Source: Prevotella sp. (GTDB taxonomy: Bacteria; Bacteroidota; Bacteroidia; Bacteroidales; Bacteroidaceae). From it: a stretch of 64,000 nt of DNA. The notes under the pieces were generated by a model. It saw only the letters and a program-made list of their open reading frames with translations. It had not been told where the DNA came from and searched no databases. The position numbers and the translations under genes were made by a program. The DNA is taken from the NCBI GenBank assembly GCA_024682415.1, contig JAIKZG010000009.1, positions 145,257 to 209,256 of the forward strand, read 5' to 3'. Numbering within the stretch: the stretch's first letter is position 1; each line of letters begins with the position of its first letter. Of this stretch, positions 55,261 to 63,800 are shown one piece after another.

Positions 55261-56502
55261 TTATAATTTCATAAACTCGTCCATGAATTCATGGAGCGTC
55301 AATAATCCATATCCACCGCTCACGCAGCTCACTTCGTCATATTCTGTCACGCCGTCAGGCTCAATGCCCTTATGCCAGAATATGAACGGCACGGGCTCTT
55401 TCACATGAGTGCGTATCTCCACAGGGGTAGGGTGGTCGGGCAGAATAGCTATGCTTACAGGCTCATACCATGTCTTCACCTCATTATATATAGGCTCTAT
55501 TATGCGCTGGTCGAGATATTCTATCGTGTGCAGCTTCAATTCAAGGTTGCCATCGTGGCCTGCTTCGTCGCTTGCCTCAAGATGCAGAAATACGAAGTCG
55601 TCTTTTCTTAAAGCCTCTATCGCAGCCTGCGCCTTGCCCTCATAATTGGTATCTGAAAGTCCTGTTGCACCTGGCACATCAATGTTTCTCAATCCGGCAT
55701 AATGCCCGATACCTTTTATCAAATCAACAGCCGATATGCACGCGCCACTCTTAATCTGCGGATAAAGGTTGGCAAGCGTTTCCATTGATGGGCGGTAACC
55801 TCCGCTCCATGGCCATACGGAGTCTGCCAAGTCCTCACCGCGTCTTTCGCGCGCCTTGTTGAAAGGGTGCTCAGTCAGCAGCACCTGCGATTCAAGGATA
55901 AGAGTATTTATAAGGTCGGCAGTCTCTCTTGCTGTCATTCTGTCGCCGTCTTTCCTGTCTTCCCATCCCTTTTCAGGCTTCACCATCAGCTCGCGCCATG
56001 GTTCATTGGGGTGGTCGTGAGGAGGAGCGCACACAATGTGCTTGTTGCCACCCCTTATTATTAATAGGTGGCGATATTGAATTCCTGTGATAAACTGCAC
56101 GCGGTCGTTGCCAAGTTTGGCGTTGAGATATTTTATCAGCGTGTCGGCATCTTCTGTTTTCAGATGTCCACCATGATGATTTTTAATCACCCCGTCGTCA
56201 AGGCATACTATGTTGCATCTCAAAGCCAAGTCGTCCTCTCTCATTTCATATCCTATCGACGCAGCTTCCAGAGGCCCTCTTCCTTCATACACCTTGTTGA
56301 GGTCGTAGCCCAGTATGGCAGTGTTGGCCACTTCCGAGCCTGGCAGAAAACCATCGGGAATGGTGTTGAGCCTGCCAGTGCGCCCTTTCTTAGCCAGCAT
56401 ATCCATGTAGGGCGTGTCGGCATATTGCAGAAGCGTCTTGCCGCCTAATCTCTCCACGGCATGATCCGCCATGCCGTCACCTAAAATGATAATGTGTTTC
56501 AT
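55261..56502 (-). CDS. ApgM-like metalloenzyme, proposed homoserine kinase
   Basis: A 413-residue member of the alkaline-phosphatase superfamily, related to archaeal-type cofactor-independent phosphoglycerate mutase. 'IIILGDGMADHAV' carries the first metal aspartate, 'DGFLPGSEVANTAILGYD' the Ser/Thr phosphoryl acceptor, and 'LHLEASDEAGHDGNLELK' plus 'ILPDHPTPV' further metal ligands. It lies between thrA and thrC (spacing 5 and 6 nt), and no thrB is present. This is the arrangement behind the 'proposed homoserine kinase' family (TIGR02535). I favour homoserine phosphorylation over glycolysis from context; sequence alone cannot decide. Confidence 0.85.
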   Translation of the reverse strand: MKHIIILGDGMADHAVERLGGKTLLQYADTPYMDMLAKKGRTGRLNTIPDGFLPGSEVANTAILGYDLNKVYEGRGPLEAASIGYEMREDDLALRCNIVCLDDGVIKNHHGGHLKTEDADTLIKYLNAKLGNDRVQFITGIQYRHLLIIRGGNKHIVCAPPHDHPNEPWRELMVKPEKGWEDRKDGDRMTARETADLINTLILESQVLLTEHPFNKARERRGEDLADSVWPWSGGYRPSMETLANLYPQIKSGACISAVDLIKGIGHYAGLRNIDVPGATGLSDTNYEGKAQAAIEALRKDDFVFLHLEASDEAGHDGNLELKLHTIEYLDQRIIEPIYNEVKTWYEPVSIAILPDHPTPVEIRTHVKEPVPFIFWHKGIEPDGVTEYDEVSCVSGGYGLLTLHEFMDEFMKL

Positions 56503-56507
56503 AAGCC

Positions 56508-58943
56508 TTATATGTTTGCTATTGACATGATATTCGCGAATACGCCTGCTGCCGTCACTTCAGCTCCAGCTCCATAGCCCTGTATCTGCATAGGGTATTC
56601 TTTGTAGCGTTCTGATGTGAGCAGCACGATATTGTTTGAGCCTTCCAAATTATAGAAAGGAGAGTTCCTGTCTACTTCCTGCAATGCCACTTGGGTGTTG
56701 CCCTGCTGCATGGTCGCTACGAAGCGCCAACGTTTTCCCTCACTCTCCAACTGCTTTCTGCGAGCCTCAAAGTCGGCATCGAGCGCTGGCAGCTTCTTCC
56801 AGAAATCGTCTACGCTGCCCTCAAAATAATCGTCGGGCACAAACAGATGTTTTTCCACATCGCCTGTTTCTACCTTATATCCGGCTTCGCGTGTAAGGAT
56901 TACGAGCTTTCTTACCACATCCGTTCCGCTAAGGTCTATTCGTGGGTCTGGCTCGCTGTAGCCGCTCTCTTTCGCTCTGCGCACAGCTTCAGAGAAAGGC
57001 ACGTCTGCCGAAATCTCATTAAATATGAAGTTGAGCGTGCCCGATAGCACAGCCTCTATCTTTGAAATCTTGTCGCCAGAGTTTCTAAGGTCGTTGATAG
57101 TGCCTATGATAGGTAATCCAGCGCCCACATTGGTTTCAAATCTGAACAATACGCCACGTTTCAGTGCGGTGCGTTTCAGCGACAGATAATTCTCATAATC
57201 GCTTGAAGCCGCAATCTTGTTGGCTGCCACCACGCTCACATTGCTGTTGAGCAGCGGTTGGTATATCTCGGCTATCTCCTTGCTTGCCGTGCAGTCTACA
57301 AACACGCTGTTAAACATGTTCATGCCTATGATAGTTTCCTTTATCAGCTGCGCGTTGCTTTTCTCCGACTGCTTCAGTTGCTCACGGAAGTTGTCGAGGT
57401 CGAGTCCGTCGCGGTTGTATATGGCGTTTTTGCTGCTTGCTATTCCCACCACGTTCAGTTTCAGTCGGCGGCGGTTTTTCAAATCCTCATATTGGCTCTT
57501 TATCTGCTCTATAAGCATACCGCCAACTGTGCCCACACCGCATATAAAGAGGTTGAGCACCTTGTATTCTGAAAGGAAGAATGAGTCGTGGAGTACGTTG
57601 AGTGATTTCCTGAGCGATTTTCCGTCTACCACGAATGATATATTTGTTTCGCTTGCGCCCTGTGCGCATGCTATCACGCTTATGCCCGAACGCCCAAGCG
57701 TGCCAAACAGCTTACCGGCGATACCAGGCGTGTGCTTCATGTTTTCACCCACGATAGCCACCGTGGCGAGTCCGCTTTCCGCGCTCATCGGGAACATCGC
57801 GCCCGTAACGATTTCCTTGGCAAACTCCTCATTGAGCACTCTCACCGCTTCTTGCGCATCGGCATCTCTCACGCCTATTGACGTAGAGTTTTCCGATGAA
57901 GCCTGCGAAACGAGGAACACGCTTATACCATTGTTGGCCAAGGCTGTGAATATACGCCTGTTTACACCGATTACGCCCACCATGGAAAGACCTGTAACCG
58001 TAATCAGCGTAGTGCCGCTTATGCTTGATATACCTTTGATAGGCTTGCTGTCGTTTTCTATCTCTTTCTTAATTATCGTGCCTGTTCCGTCGGGGTTGAA
58101 AGTGTTCTTCACCATTATCGGAATGTCCTTTATCAGAACAGGATATATCGTAGGAGGATACACCACCTTTGCACCGAAGTTGCAAAGCTCCATTGCCTCC
58201 ACATAGCTTAGCTCATTGATGGTGTAGGCGGTCTTTATCACTCTCGGATCGGCAGTCATAAATCCGTCTACGTCTGTCCATATCTCCAACACCTCAGCGT
58301 CGAGCGCGCCTGCTATTATCGCAGCCGTATAGTCAGAGCCGCCTCTGCCCAAATTGGTTATCTCGCCCGTATCTCTGTCGGTGCTTATAAATCCTGGCAC
58401 GAGCGAAACTCTTGGCAGCTCGGCAAAAGCATCCCTTACGAGCTTGTTGCTAAGCTCCATGTCGAGCATATTCTTCTTGTTCTTAAACTCGGTCTTGATA
58501 AATTCGCGCGAGTCAAGCCACTGCGACCCCCTTATGAGTGTCGCCACAATCTGCGATGATATGCGCTCGCCGTAGCTTACTATGGCGTTCTGCGTCTTTT
58601 CGCTCAAATCATGTATCAGGAATACGCCGAAATAAATAGAGCGCAGCTGCTCCAGCAGGGCGTCTACTTTCGAGAATAGTTTTTCCCTTGCCTGAGTGTC
58701 AGTAATAATAGTGTCTATTATGGTGTGGTGTCTGTCTACCATTTCGCTGTAGGCGGCACGCCATTCCTCGTCGCCTTTCAGAGCCAGTTGAGCTGTAGCC
58801 AGCAGTTTGTCGGTAATGCCTCCGAGGGCGCTCACCACCACAATGACAGGCTGTTTTTTAGCCTCTCTCTCCACTATGCGTTTCACGCTTAGAATACTTT
58901 TTACGGAACCCACGGATGTTCCGCCGAATTTTAATACTTTCAT
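56508..58943 (-). CDS. thrA: Bifunctional aspartokinase / homoserine dehydrogenase
   Basis: An 811-residue fusion. Residues 1-300 are aspartokinase ('MKVLKFGGTSVGSVKSI'; 'NLGRGGSDYTAAIIAGALDAEVLEIWTDVDG'). ACT regulatory domains cover ~315-460, and homoserine dehydrogenase covers ~465-811 ('NLFICGVGTVGGMLIEQI', 'FETNVGAGLPIIGTINDLRNSGD'). It catalyses the first and third steps from aspartate to threonine/methionine and is usually feedback-inhibited by threonine. It heads the thr operon. The promoter is exact consensus ~85 nt upstream. An 11-codon ORF lies in the leader but lacks Thr/Ile runs. Confidence 0.95.
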   Translation of the reverse strand: MKVLKFGGTSVGSVKSILSVKRIVEREAKKQPVIVVVSALGGITDKLLATAQLALKGDEEWRAAYSEMVDRHHTIIDTIITDTQAREKLFSKVDALLEQLRSIYFGVFLIHDLSEKTQNAIVSYGERISSQIVATLIRGSQWLDSREFIKTEFKNKKNMLDMELSNKLVRDAFAELPRVSLVPGFISTDRDTGEITNLGRGGSDYTAAIIAGALDAEVLEIWTDVDGFMTADPRVIKTAYTINELSYVEAMELCNFGAKVVYPPTIYPVLIKDIPIMVKNTFNPDGTGTIIKKEIENDSKPIKGISSISGTTLITVTGLSMVGVIGVNRRIFTALANNGISVFLVSQASSENSTSIGVRDADAQEAVRVLNEEFAKEIVTGAMFPMSAESGLATVAIVGENMKHTPGIAGKLFGTLGRSGISVIACAQGASETNISFVVDGKSLRKSLNVLHDSFFLSEYKVLNLFICGVGTVGGMLIEQIKSQYEDLKNRRRLKLNVVGIASSKNAIYNRDGLDLDNFREQLKQSEKSNAQLIKETIIGMNMFNSVFVDCTASKEIAEIYQPLLNSNVSVVAANKIAASSDYENYLSLKRTALKRGVLFRFETNVGAGLPIIGTINDLRNSGDKISKIEAVLSGTLNFIFNEISADVPFSEAVRRAKESGYSEPDPRIDLSGTDVVRKLVILTREAGYKVETGDVEKHLFVPDDYFEGSVDDFWKKLPALDADFEARRKQLESEGKRWRFVATMQQGNTQVALQEVDRNSPFYNLEGSNNIVLLTSERYKEYPMQIQGYGAGAEVTAAGVFANIMSIANI

Positions 58944-59025
58944 CTTTTTTAGTAAATGTCGTCTTCTCTTAAATCACTATTCATGCCTCCCCATCTACGA
59001 TTGGGGCCAGACGTGAACTTAAATG

Positions 59026-59056
59026 CAAAAATAATAACTTTTATGTGTTTCGCAAA
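59026..59056 (-). promoter_or_regulatory. Promoter of the thr operon
   Basis: Minus strand: TTTG (59056-59053), 19 nt, TATTTTTG (59033-59026). Exact consensus, leader ~75 nt. Confidence 0.78.
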
Positions 59057-59113
59057 GATTTTCCGTTTGTTTTTCAATTTTTAATTAATATGGCGTGCTT
59101 TCCTTTCAATATG

Positions 59114-59145
59114 TTTGTGAGAGTGAATGTTTTGCTATAAATTTG
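59114..59145 (+). promoter_or_regulatory. Promoter of the methyltransferase gene
   Basis: TTTG (59114-59117), 20 nt, TAAATTTG (59138-59145), 62 nt before the ATG. Divergent from the thr promoter. Confidence 0.72.
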
Positions 59146-59206
59146 CAGCTAAAATTACGAAAACTAATTATCAAACATAAAAACTTACATATATACATAT
59201 AATAAT

Positions 59207-60001
59207 ATGCAAAACAGACATTTGGATCGAAAGCAATATTTCGAGGAAGAATCAGCTACATCTAAAAACTATTATCTGCCTTATCTCAGGCGCTTCACCA
59301 ATGTGGGCAAGGGCGTGAGAGTTATTGAAGTGGGCTGCGGAGAGGGTGGCAATCTCCTGCCTTTCTATAATGACGGCTGCCATGTTTCGGGCATAGACTT
59401 CTCAGAGGGGCGCATAGAGCAGGCCAACACATTCTTTCGCGCTCATGGTGCCGACGGCGATTTCCGTTCGGGCGACTTCCTTAAAGCTGAATCACCTAAA
59501 AGCGAGAGCGAAAAATATGATATTGTGCTCATGCACGATGTGATAGAGCATATTCCGCAAAACCTAAAGAAGCCTTTTCTTACCCACATTCAGGAGTTTA
59601 TGAAGAAAGACGCCGTCTTCTTCTGTGCCTTCCCCGCATGGCGTATGCCTTTCGGAGGTCATCAGCAGATAGGGCGTGGCTTCGCCTCTAAGCTGCCGTT
59701 TATCCATCTTCTGCCGAAGCCTGTCTACAGATGGCTGCTCAATCTCAGCGGCGAGAACGACGGCACGATAAAGGAGCTTTTCTCCATCCGTGAGTCGCAG
59801 ATGCGAGTAGAATGTTTTGAGCACCTCGTCAAGGAATGTCATTTTGCTATGAAAGACCGCGTGTTCTGGTTTATCAATCCTCATTATTTGCAGAAGTTCG
59901 GCTTGAAGCCTCGTGTGCTCAGAGCACCCATCTCCAAGATTCCTTACGTAAGGAATTTCTTTACCACCTCTTGCTTCTATATGCTTAAGAAAGCAGCATA
60001 A
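59207..60001 (+). CDS. Class I SAM-dependent methyltransferase
   Basis: A 264-residue cytoplasmic protein. Motif I 'VIEVGCGEGGNLLPFY' binds SAM, with 'GIDFSEGRIEQA' as the acidic motif II and 'YDIVLMHDVIEHI' as motif IV, as in Methyltransf_11/23 families. The C-terminal third has aromatic-rich helices, perhaps for a lipid or glycan acceptor. The substrate is unknown. It stands alone between the thr operon and the second copy of the dispersed repeat, with its own consensus promoter and a 13-bp hairpin downstream. Confidence 0.82.
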   Translation: MQNRHLDRKQYFEEESATSKNYYLPYLRRFTNVGKGVRVIEVGCGEGGNLLPFYNDGCHVSGIDFSEGRIEQANTFFRAHGADGDFRSGDFLKAESPKSESEKYDIVLMHDVIEHIPQNLKKPFLTHIQEFMKKDAVFFCAFPAWRMPFGGHQQIGRGFASKLPFIHLLPKPVYRWLLNLSGENDGTIKELFSIRESQMRVECFEHLVKECHFAMKDRVFWFINPHYLQKFGLKPRVLRAPISKIPYVRNFFTTSCFYMLKKAA

Positions 60002-60012
60002 ACTTATACCTA

Positions 60013-60066
60013 CTGCGCTGCATTTCGTGGCTTCTCGCTCTTTGCAAAGTCATAAATGCAGCGCAG
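60013..60066 (+). terminator. Hairpin after the methyltransferase gene
   Basis: A perfect 13-bp stem CTGCGCTGCATTT / AAATGCAGCGCAG with a 28-nt loop starts 12 nt past the stop. A T run is absent, so it may be a terminator or an RNA-stability element. Confidence 0.55.
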
Positions 60067-60083
60067 TCGCGCATTCTTATTTA

Positions 60084-60510
60084 TTGCAAGCTATGAAATG
60101 AAAATAAGAAGATTTGCCCGTTCCATATTTTTATAATCTTTGCTTTAAGAAGCGAAAAACGCAAGCGTAGTATTTAATACTATTTAACAACGAGGTGAAA
60201 CTATGTTTATAGTTGTAGCAGATTGTTAATAAGAAAGTGAAACTATGTTTATAGTTGTAGCGGATTGTTAATAGAAAGTGAAACTATGTATATAGTCGTA
60301 GCAGATTGTTAATAGATAGTGAAACCATGTTTGTAGTTGTATCAGAATGTTAATAAGAAGTCATTTCTACGGCTATAATTGCCTTTCGTCTTAAATTTTT
60401 CCTCATTCTCTTCGCTTTGAATGAAGATTTATTCGTAACTTTGCCTTTAAAATTAAAGGTGGAGAAGCAGATTATTAACATCTTCCTCTGCCGATAACTG
60501 TAAAAACAGA
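60084..60510. repeat. Dispersed ~430-bp intergenic repeat, copy B, with 41-42-bp phased array
   Basis: A near-identical copy of 10183-10610, 50 kb away. The array units match copy A almost base for base (one G/A change in the second unit and a two-base difference in its linker). Flanking similarity fades after ~60405 but returns at ATTATTAACATC. Unlike copy A, copy B contains TAACTTTG (60436-60443), followed by the perfect dyad CCTTTAA-aa-TTAAAGG (60444-60459), a possible promoter and operator for the helicase transcript. Confidence 0.85.
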
Positions 60511-60669
60511 AAAATAGAGCAAACTGTCTGCTATATATAATAATGTAGAGGCAGCGTCTTTCGCAATTGCGAATTACTTGTATATAAAAGCTGTAACGAG
60601 CATTACGATAGGCAGACATATTTTTGATATAAAGTGAATTAAAATCACTGCATACTAATTTTGATGTGG

Positions 60670-60830
60670 CTTAGTTGCTAAAAGTTCGACCAAAATAAAA
60701 GTACACAGCCACGGAGAAGTCAGGATGCACCTTGCTATAGGTGCACCCTTTTCCGTGTATATGTGTACATAGGGCAATCTTTGGTCGGACTCCCTCGCAA
60801 CTAAGATACACGAGAAAGGTGGTGCATCTT
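60670..60830 (+). promoter_or_regulatory. 136-nt multi-stem hairpin with alternative terminator-like pairing, upstream of the helicase gene
   Basis: Nested stems: CTTAGTTGC/GCAACTAAG (60670-60678 with 60797-60805); GTTCGACCAAA/TTTGGTCGGAC; GTACACA/TGTGTAC; CACGGA/TCCGTG; and GGATGCACC with GGTGCACCC at the tip. In addition GATGCACC (60724-60731) is perfectly complementary to GGTGCATC (60821-60828), which is followed by a run of eight T or more. This creates two exclusive folds, one of them with a U-tract. The start codon is 28 nt further on. It could be an attenuator or a small non-autonomous mobile element with terminal inverted repeats. Confidence 0.6.
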
Positions 60831-60855
60831 TTTTTTATTATCAGATTTTAGCAAG

Positions 60856-63800
60856 GTGAACAACGAACCAAAGTCTTTTGATAACGTAAATAGTCGAGTA
60901 ATAGACGATTTAAGGCAGACCGTCACCCGTGGCAGCAAAATAGAAATCGCTGCTGCCAGCTTCTCTATATATGCCTACGAAGTGTTGAAAGAGGAGTTGG
61001 AACAAATTGATGAATTGCGTTTTATCTTTACTTCGCCTACATTTATTAAGGCTAAAAACGAAAGTAAGGAGAAACGGGAATTCTATATTCCAAAACTTCA
61101 TCGTGAGCGTAATCTTTATGGTTCTGATTTTGAGATAAAACTGCGCAATGAGCTGTCGCAGAAAGCGATAGCACGCGAGTGCGCCGACTGGATACGCCGT
61201 AAGGCTCGTTTTAAGACCAATATTACGGAGCGCATGATGAACGGCATGCTTAATGTGAAAAATTCAGATAACGAGTCTTTCACTTATATGCCATTTAATG
61301 AATTTACCACAACTGAGATAGGCGTAGGGCGAAGTAATAAAATTCCGCAGCTTATCACTAAATTTCCATCACCGCTTGCAGTAGCCTATCTGCAAAACTT
61401 TGAAAACCTATGGAGCGACGGCAAACTCTTTGAAGATGTCACCGACACCATTGTGGAAAGCATTGCCACAGTGTATAATGAAAATAGTCCTGAATATATC
61501 TATTTTATAGCCTTATATAATATATTCAAGGATTTCCTCAACGATGTTTCCGAGGATGAATTGCCCAATGAAAAGACAGGATTCAAGGACAGCGTGATAT
61601 GGAATAAACTCTATAATTTCCAGAAAGACGCAGCTCTCGCCATTATCAATAAACTTGAAAAATATAATGGCTGCATTCTTGCCGACAGCGTAGGCTTGGG
61701 CAAGACCTTTACGGCGCTTGCCGTGATCAAGTATTATGAGAGCAGAAACAAGAATGTACTTGTGCTCTGCCCTAAGAAGCTATACAACAACTGGGACACT
61801 TATCACAACGATTATGTAGACAATCCGCTGGTTAAAGACAGGCTCAATTATAAAGTTCTTTTCCACACCGACCTAAGTCGCAATAGTGGGCGAAGTAATG
61901 ATATCGACCTCAGCCGCTACAACTGGGGCAACAACGATTTGCTTGTAATAGACGAGAGCCATAATTTCCGCAATGGCGGCAATGTGGATGAAGACGAACT
62001 TGAAGAGGCCGACCACATAAACCGATATCAGCGACTGATGCAAAACGTGATACGCAAAGGCGTGAAGACAAAGGTGCTGATGCTTAGTGCTACGCCTGTA
62101 AACAATCGTTTCAACGATTTGCGTAATCAGTTGCAGTTGGCTTATGAGGGGCATACTGCTGATTTTAACAACGCTCTTGAAACGGATAAAGACATCGACA
62201 ATATATTCCGCGACGCGCAGAAGGCTTACAACAACTGGTCGAAGCTCGATCCAGAGCATCGCACCACGCAGCGTTTGCTCGACAGCCTTGATTTTGATTT
62301 CTTCAAAATGCTTGATGCTGTGACCATTGCGCGCAGTCGCCGCCACATAGAAACTTATTACGACACTAAGGATGTGGGAAAATTCCCTAAGCGTCTTGCG
62401 CCTGTATCGCGTCGCCCTAAGCTCACCGATATTCCCGATGCCATCACATTCAAGGGCATTGCCGAAAAATTGCTCATGCTCAATTACAGCGTGTATGCGC
62501 CTTCGCGATTTATTCATCCGAGCATGCTCTATAAATATAATCTCAAAATGGGTAATAGCGGCAGTGGCATAAGCATCACCGGTCAGGAGAAAGGTATTTG
62601 CAAACTCATGGCGGTAAACATGCTCAAACGTCTGGAAAGCAGCGTGAATTCTTTCCGCCTCACATTAGAAAGAGTGCGCGCCACGATAGAAAAGCAGATA
62701 GCCATTGTAGATGATTATGTGGAAAATCATCAGGCAAAGAGCATTTCAGCGGGCGAAGATTATGGTATGGTGGCAGAGCTTGACGCAGAAGATAGCGAAA
62801 ACGCAGCCTGCGTGGGCAATAATATGTCTATTCGCTTAGAGGATATGGACTATGCGTCGTGGAAAAGAGAAATGGCGGAAGACCTTGCCGTTATTGATTA
62901 TCTGCTGCGAAGCATATCCGGCATTTCGCCAATCCACGACTCCAAACTGCGCCAATTGCTTGGTGATTTAAGCCATAAGATAGCCCACTCTATAAATGGC
63001 AACAATCGCAAGATACTTATCTTCACTGCCTTTTCAGATACGGCGGAATATCTGTATCAGCATATTGTGGAAGCTCTCAACACAGCTACGCGTGGCGAGG
63101 TGAATGTGGCAATGGTTACGGGCAATGCCAACAAGAGCACCGTGAAGAGCATTCATGGCGATTTCAACAAGATATTGACGCTTTTCTCGCCAATATCCAA
63201 GAATAAGTCTACCATATATCCGGAAATAAACGATACTATTGATGTGCTTATCGGCACCGACTGCATTTCCGAGGGACAAAATCTGCAAGACTGCGACTAC
63301 ATAATCAATTACGACATTCATTGGAATCCTGTGCGTATCATTCAGCGTTTTGGTCGTATCGACCGCATAGGCTCAAGAAATGAGAAGATACAGCTGGTAA
63401 ACTTCTGGCCCGATATGGAGCTTGACGAATACATTAAGCTGAAGGGCAGAGTAGAATCGCGAATGCGTGCTCTCAATATTGTGGGCGGCGGCGATGAAGA
63501 TGTGCTTTCGCCCGAGCAGCAGGCCGATTTAGACTATCGCAAGCAGCAGTTGCTGAAGATGCAGCATGAGGTGGTAAACATCGAAGACATGAATACTGGC
63601 ATAAGCATCACCGATTTGGGGCTCAACGAGTTTCGCATGGACTTGCTTTCTTATCGCAAGCAGCATCCTAACATCGACAGCGCGCCTTTCGGAATGAGTG
63701 CCGTCACTAAGGGCAGCTCTATTGTGAAGCCCGGAGTGATATTCCTGCTGCGCAACATCAATAATGGTGTAAACATAGGGCAGCGTAATCTTATTCATCC

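Noticed and set aside
58949-58984. 11-codon ORF 'MNSDLREDDIY' just before thrA as a threonine leader peptide
   Set aside because: It contains no threonine and one isoleucine, and no terminator/antiterminator pair is visible.
60350-60619. 89-aa minus-strand ORF
   Set aside because: It lies across the end of repeat copy B and the AT-rich flank, with an aromatic, low-information sequence and no homologous ORF at copy A.
60670-60805. tRNA or tmRNA gene in the long hairpin
   Set aside because: No cloverleaf, anticodon loop or TpsiC motif; the structure is one elongated stem.
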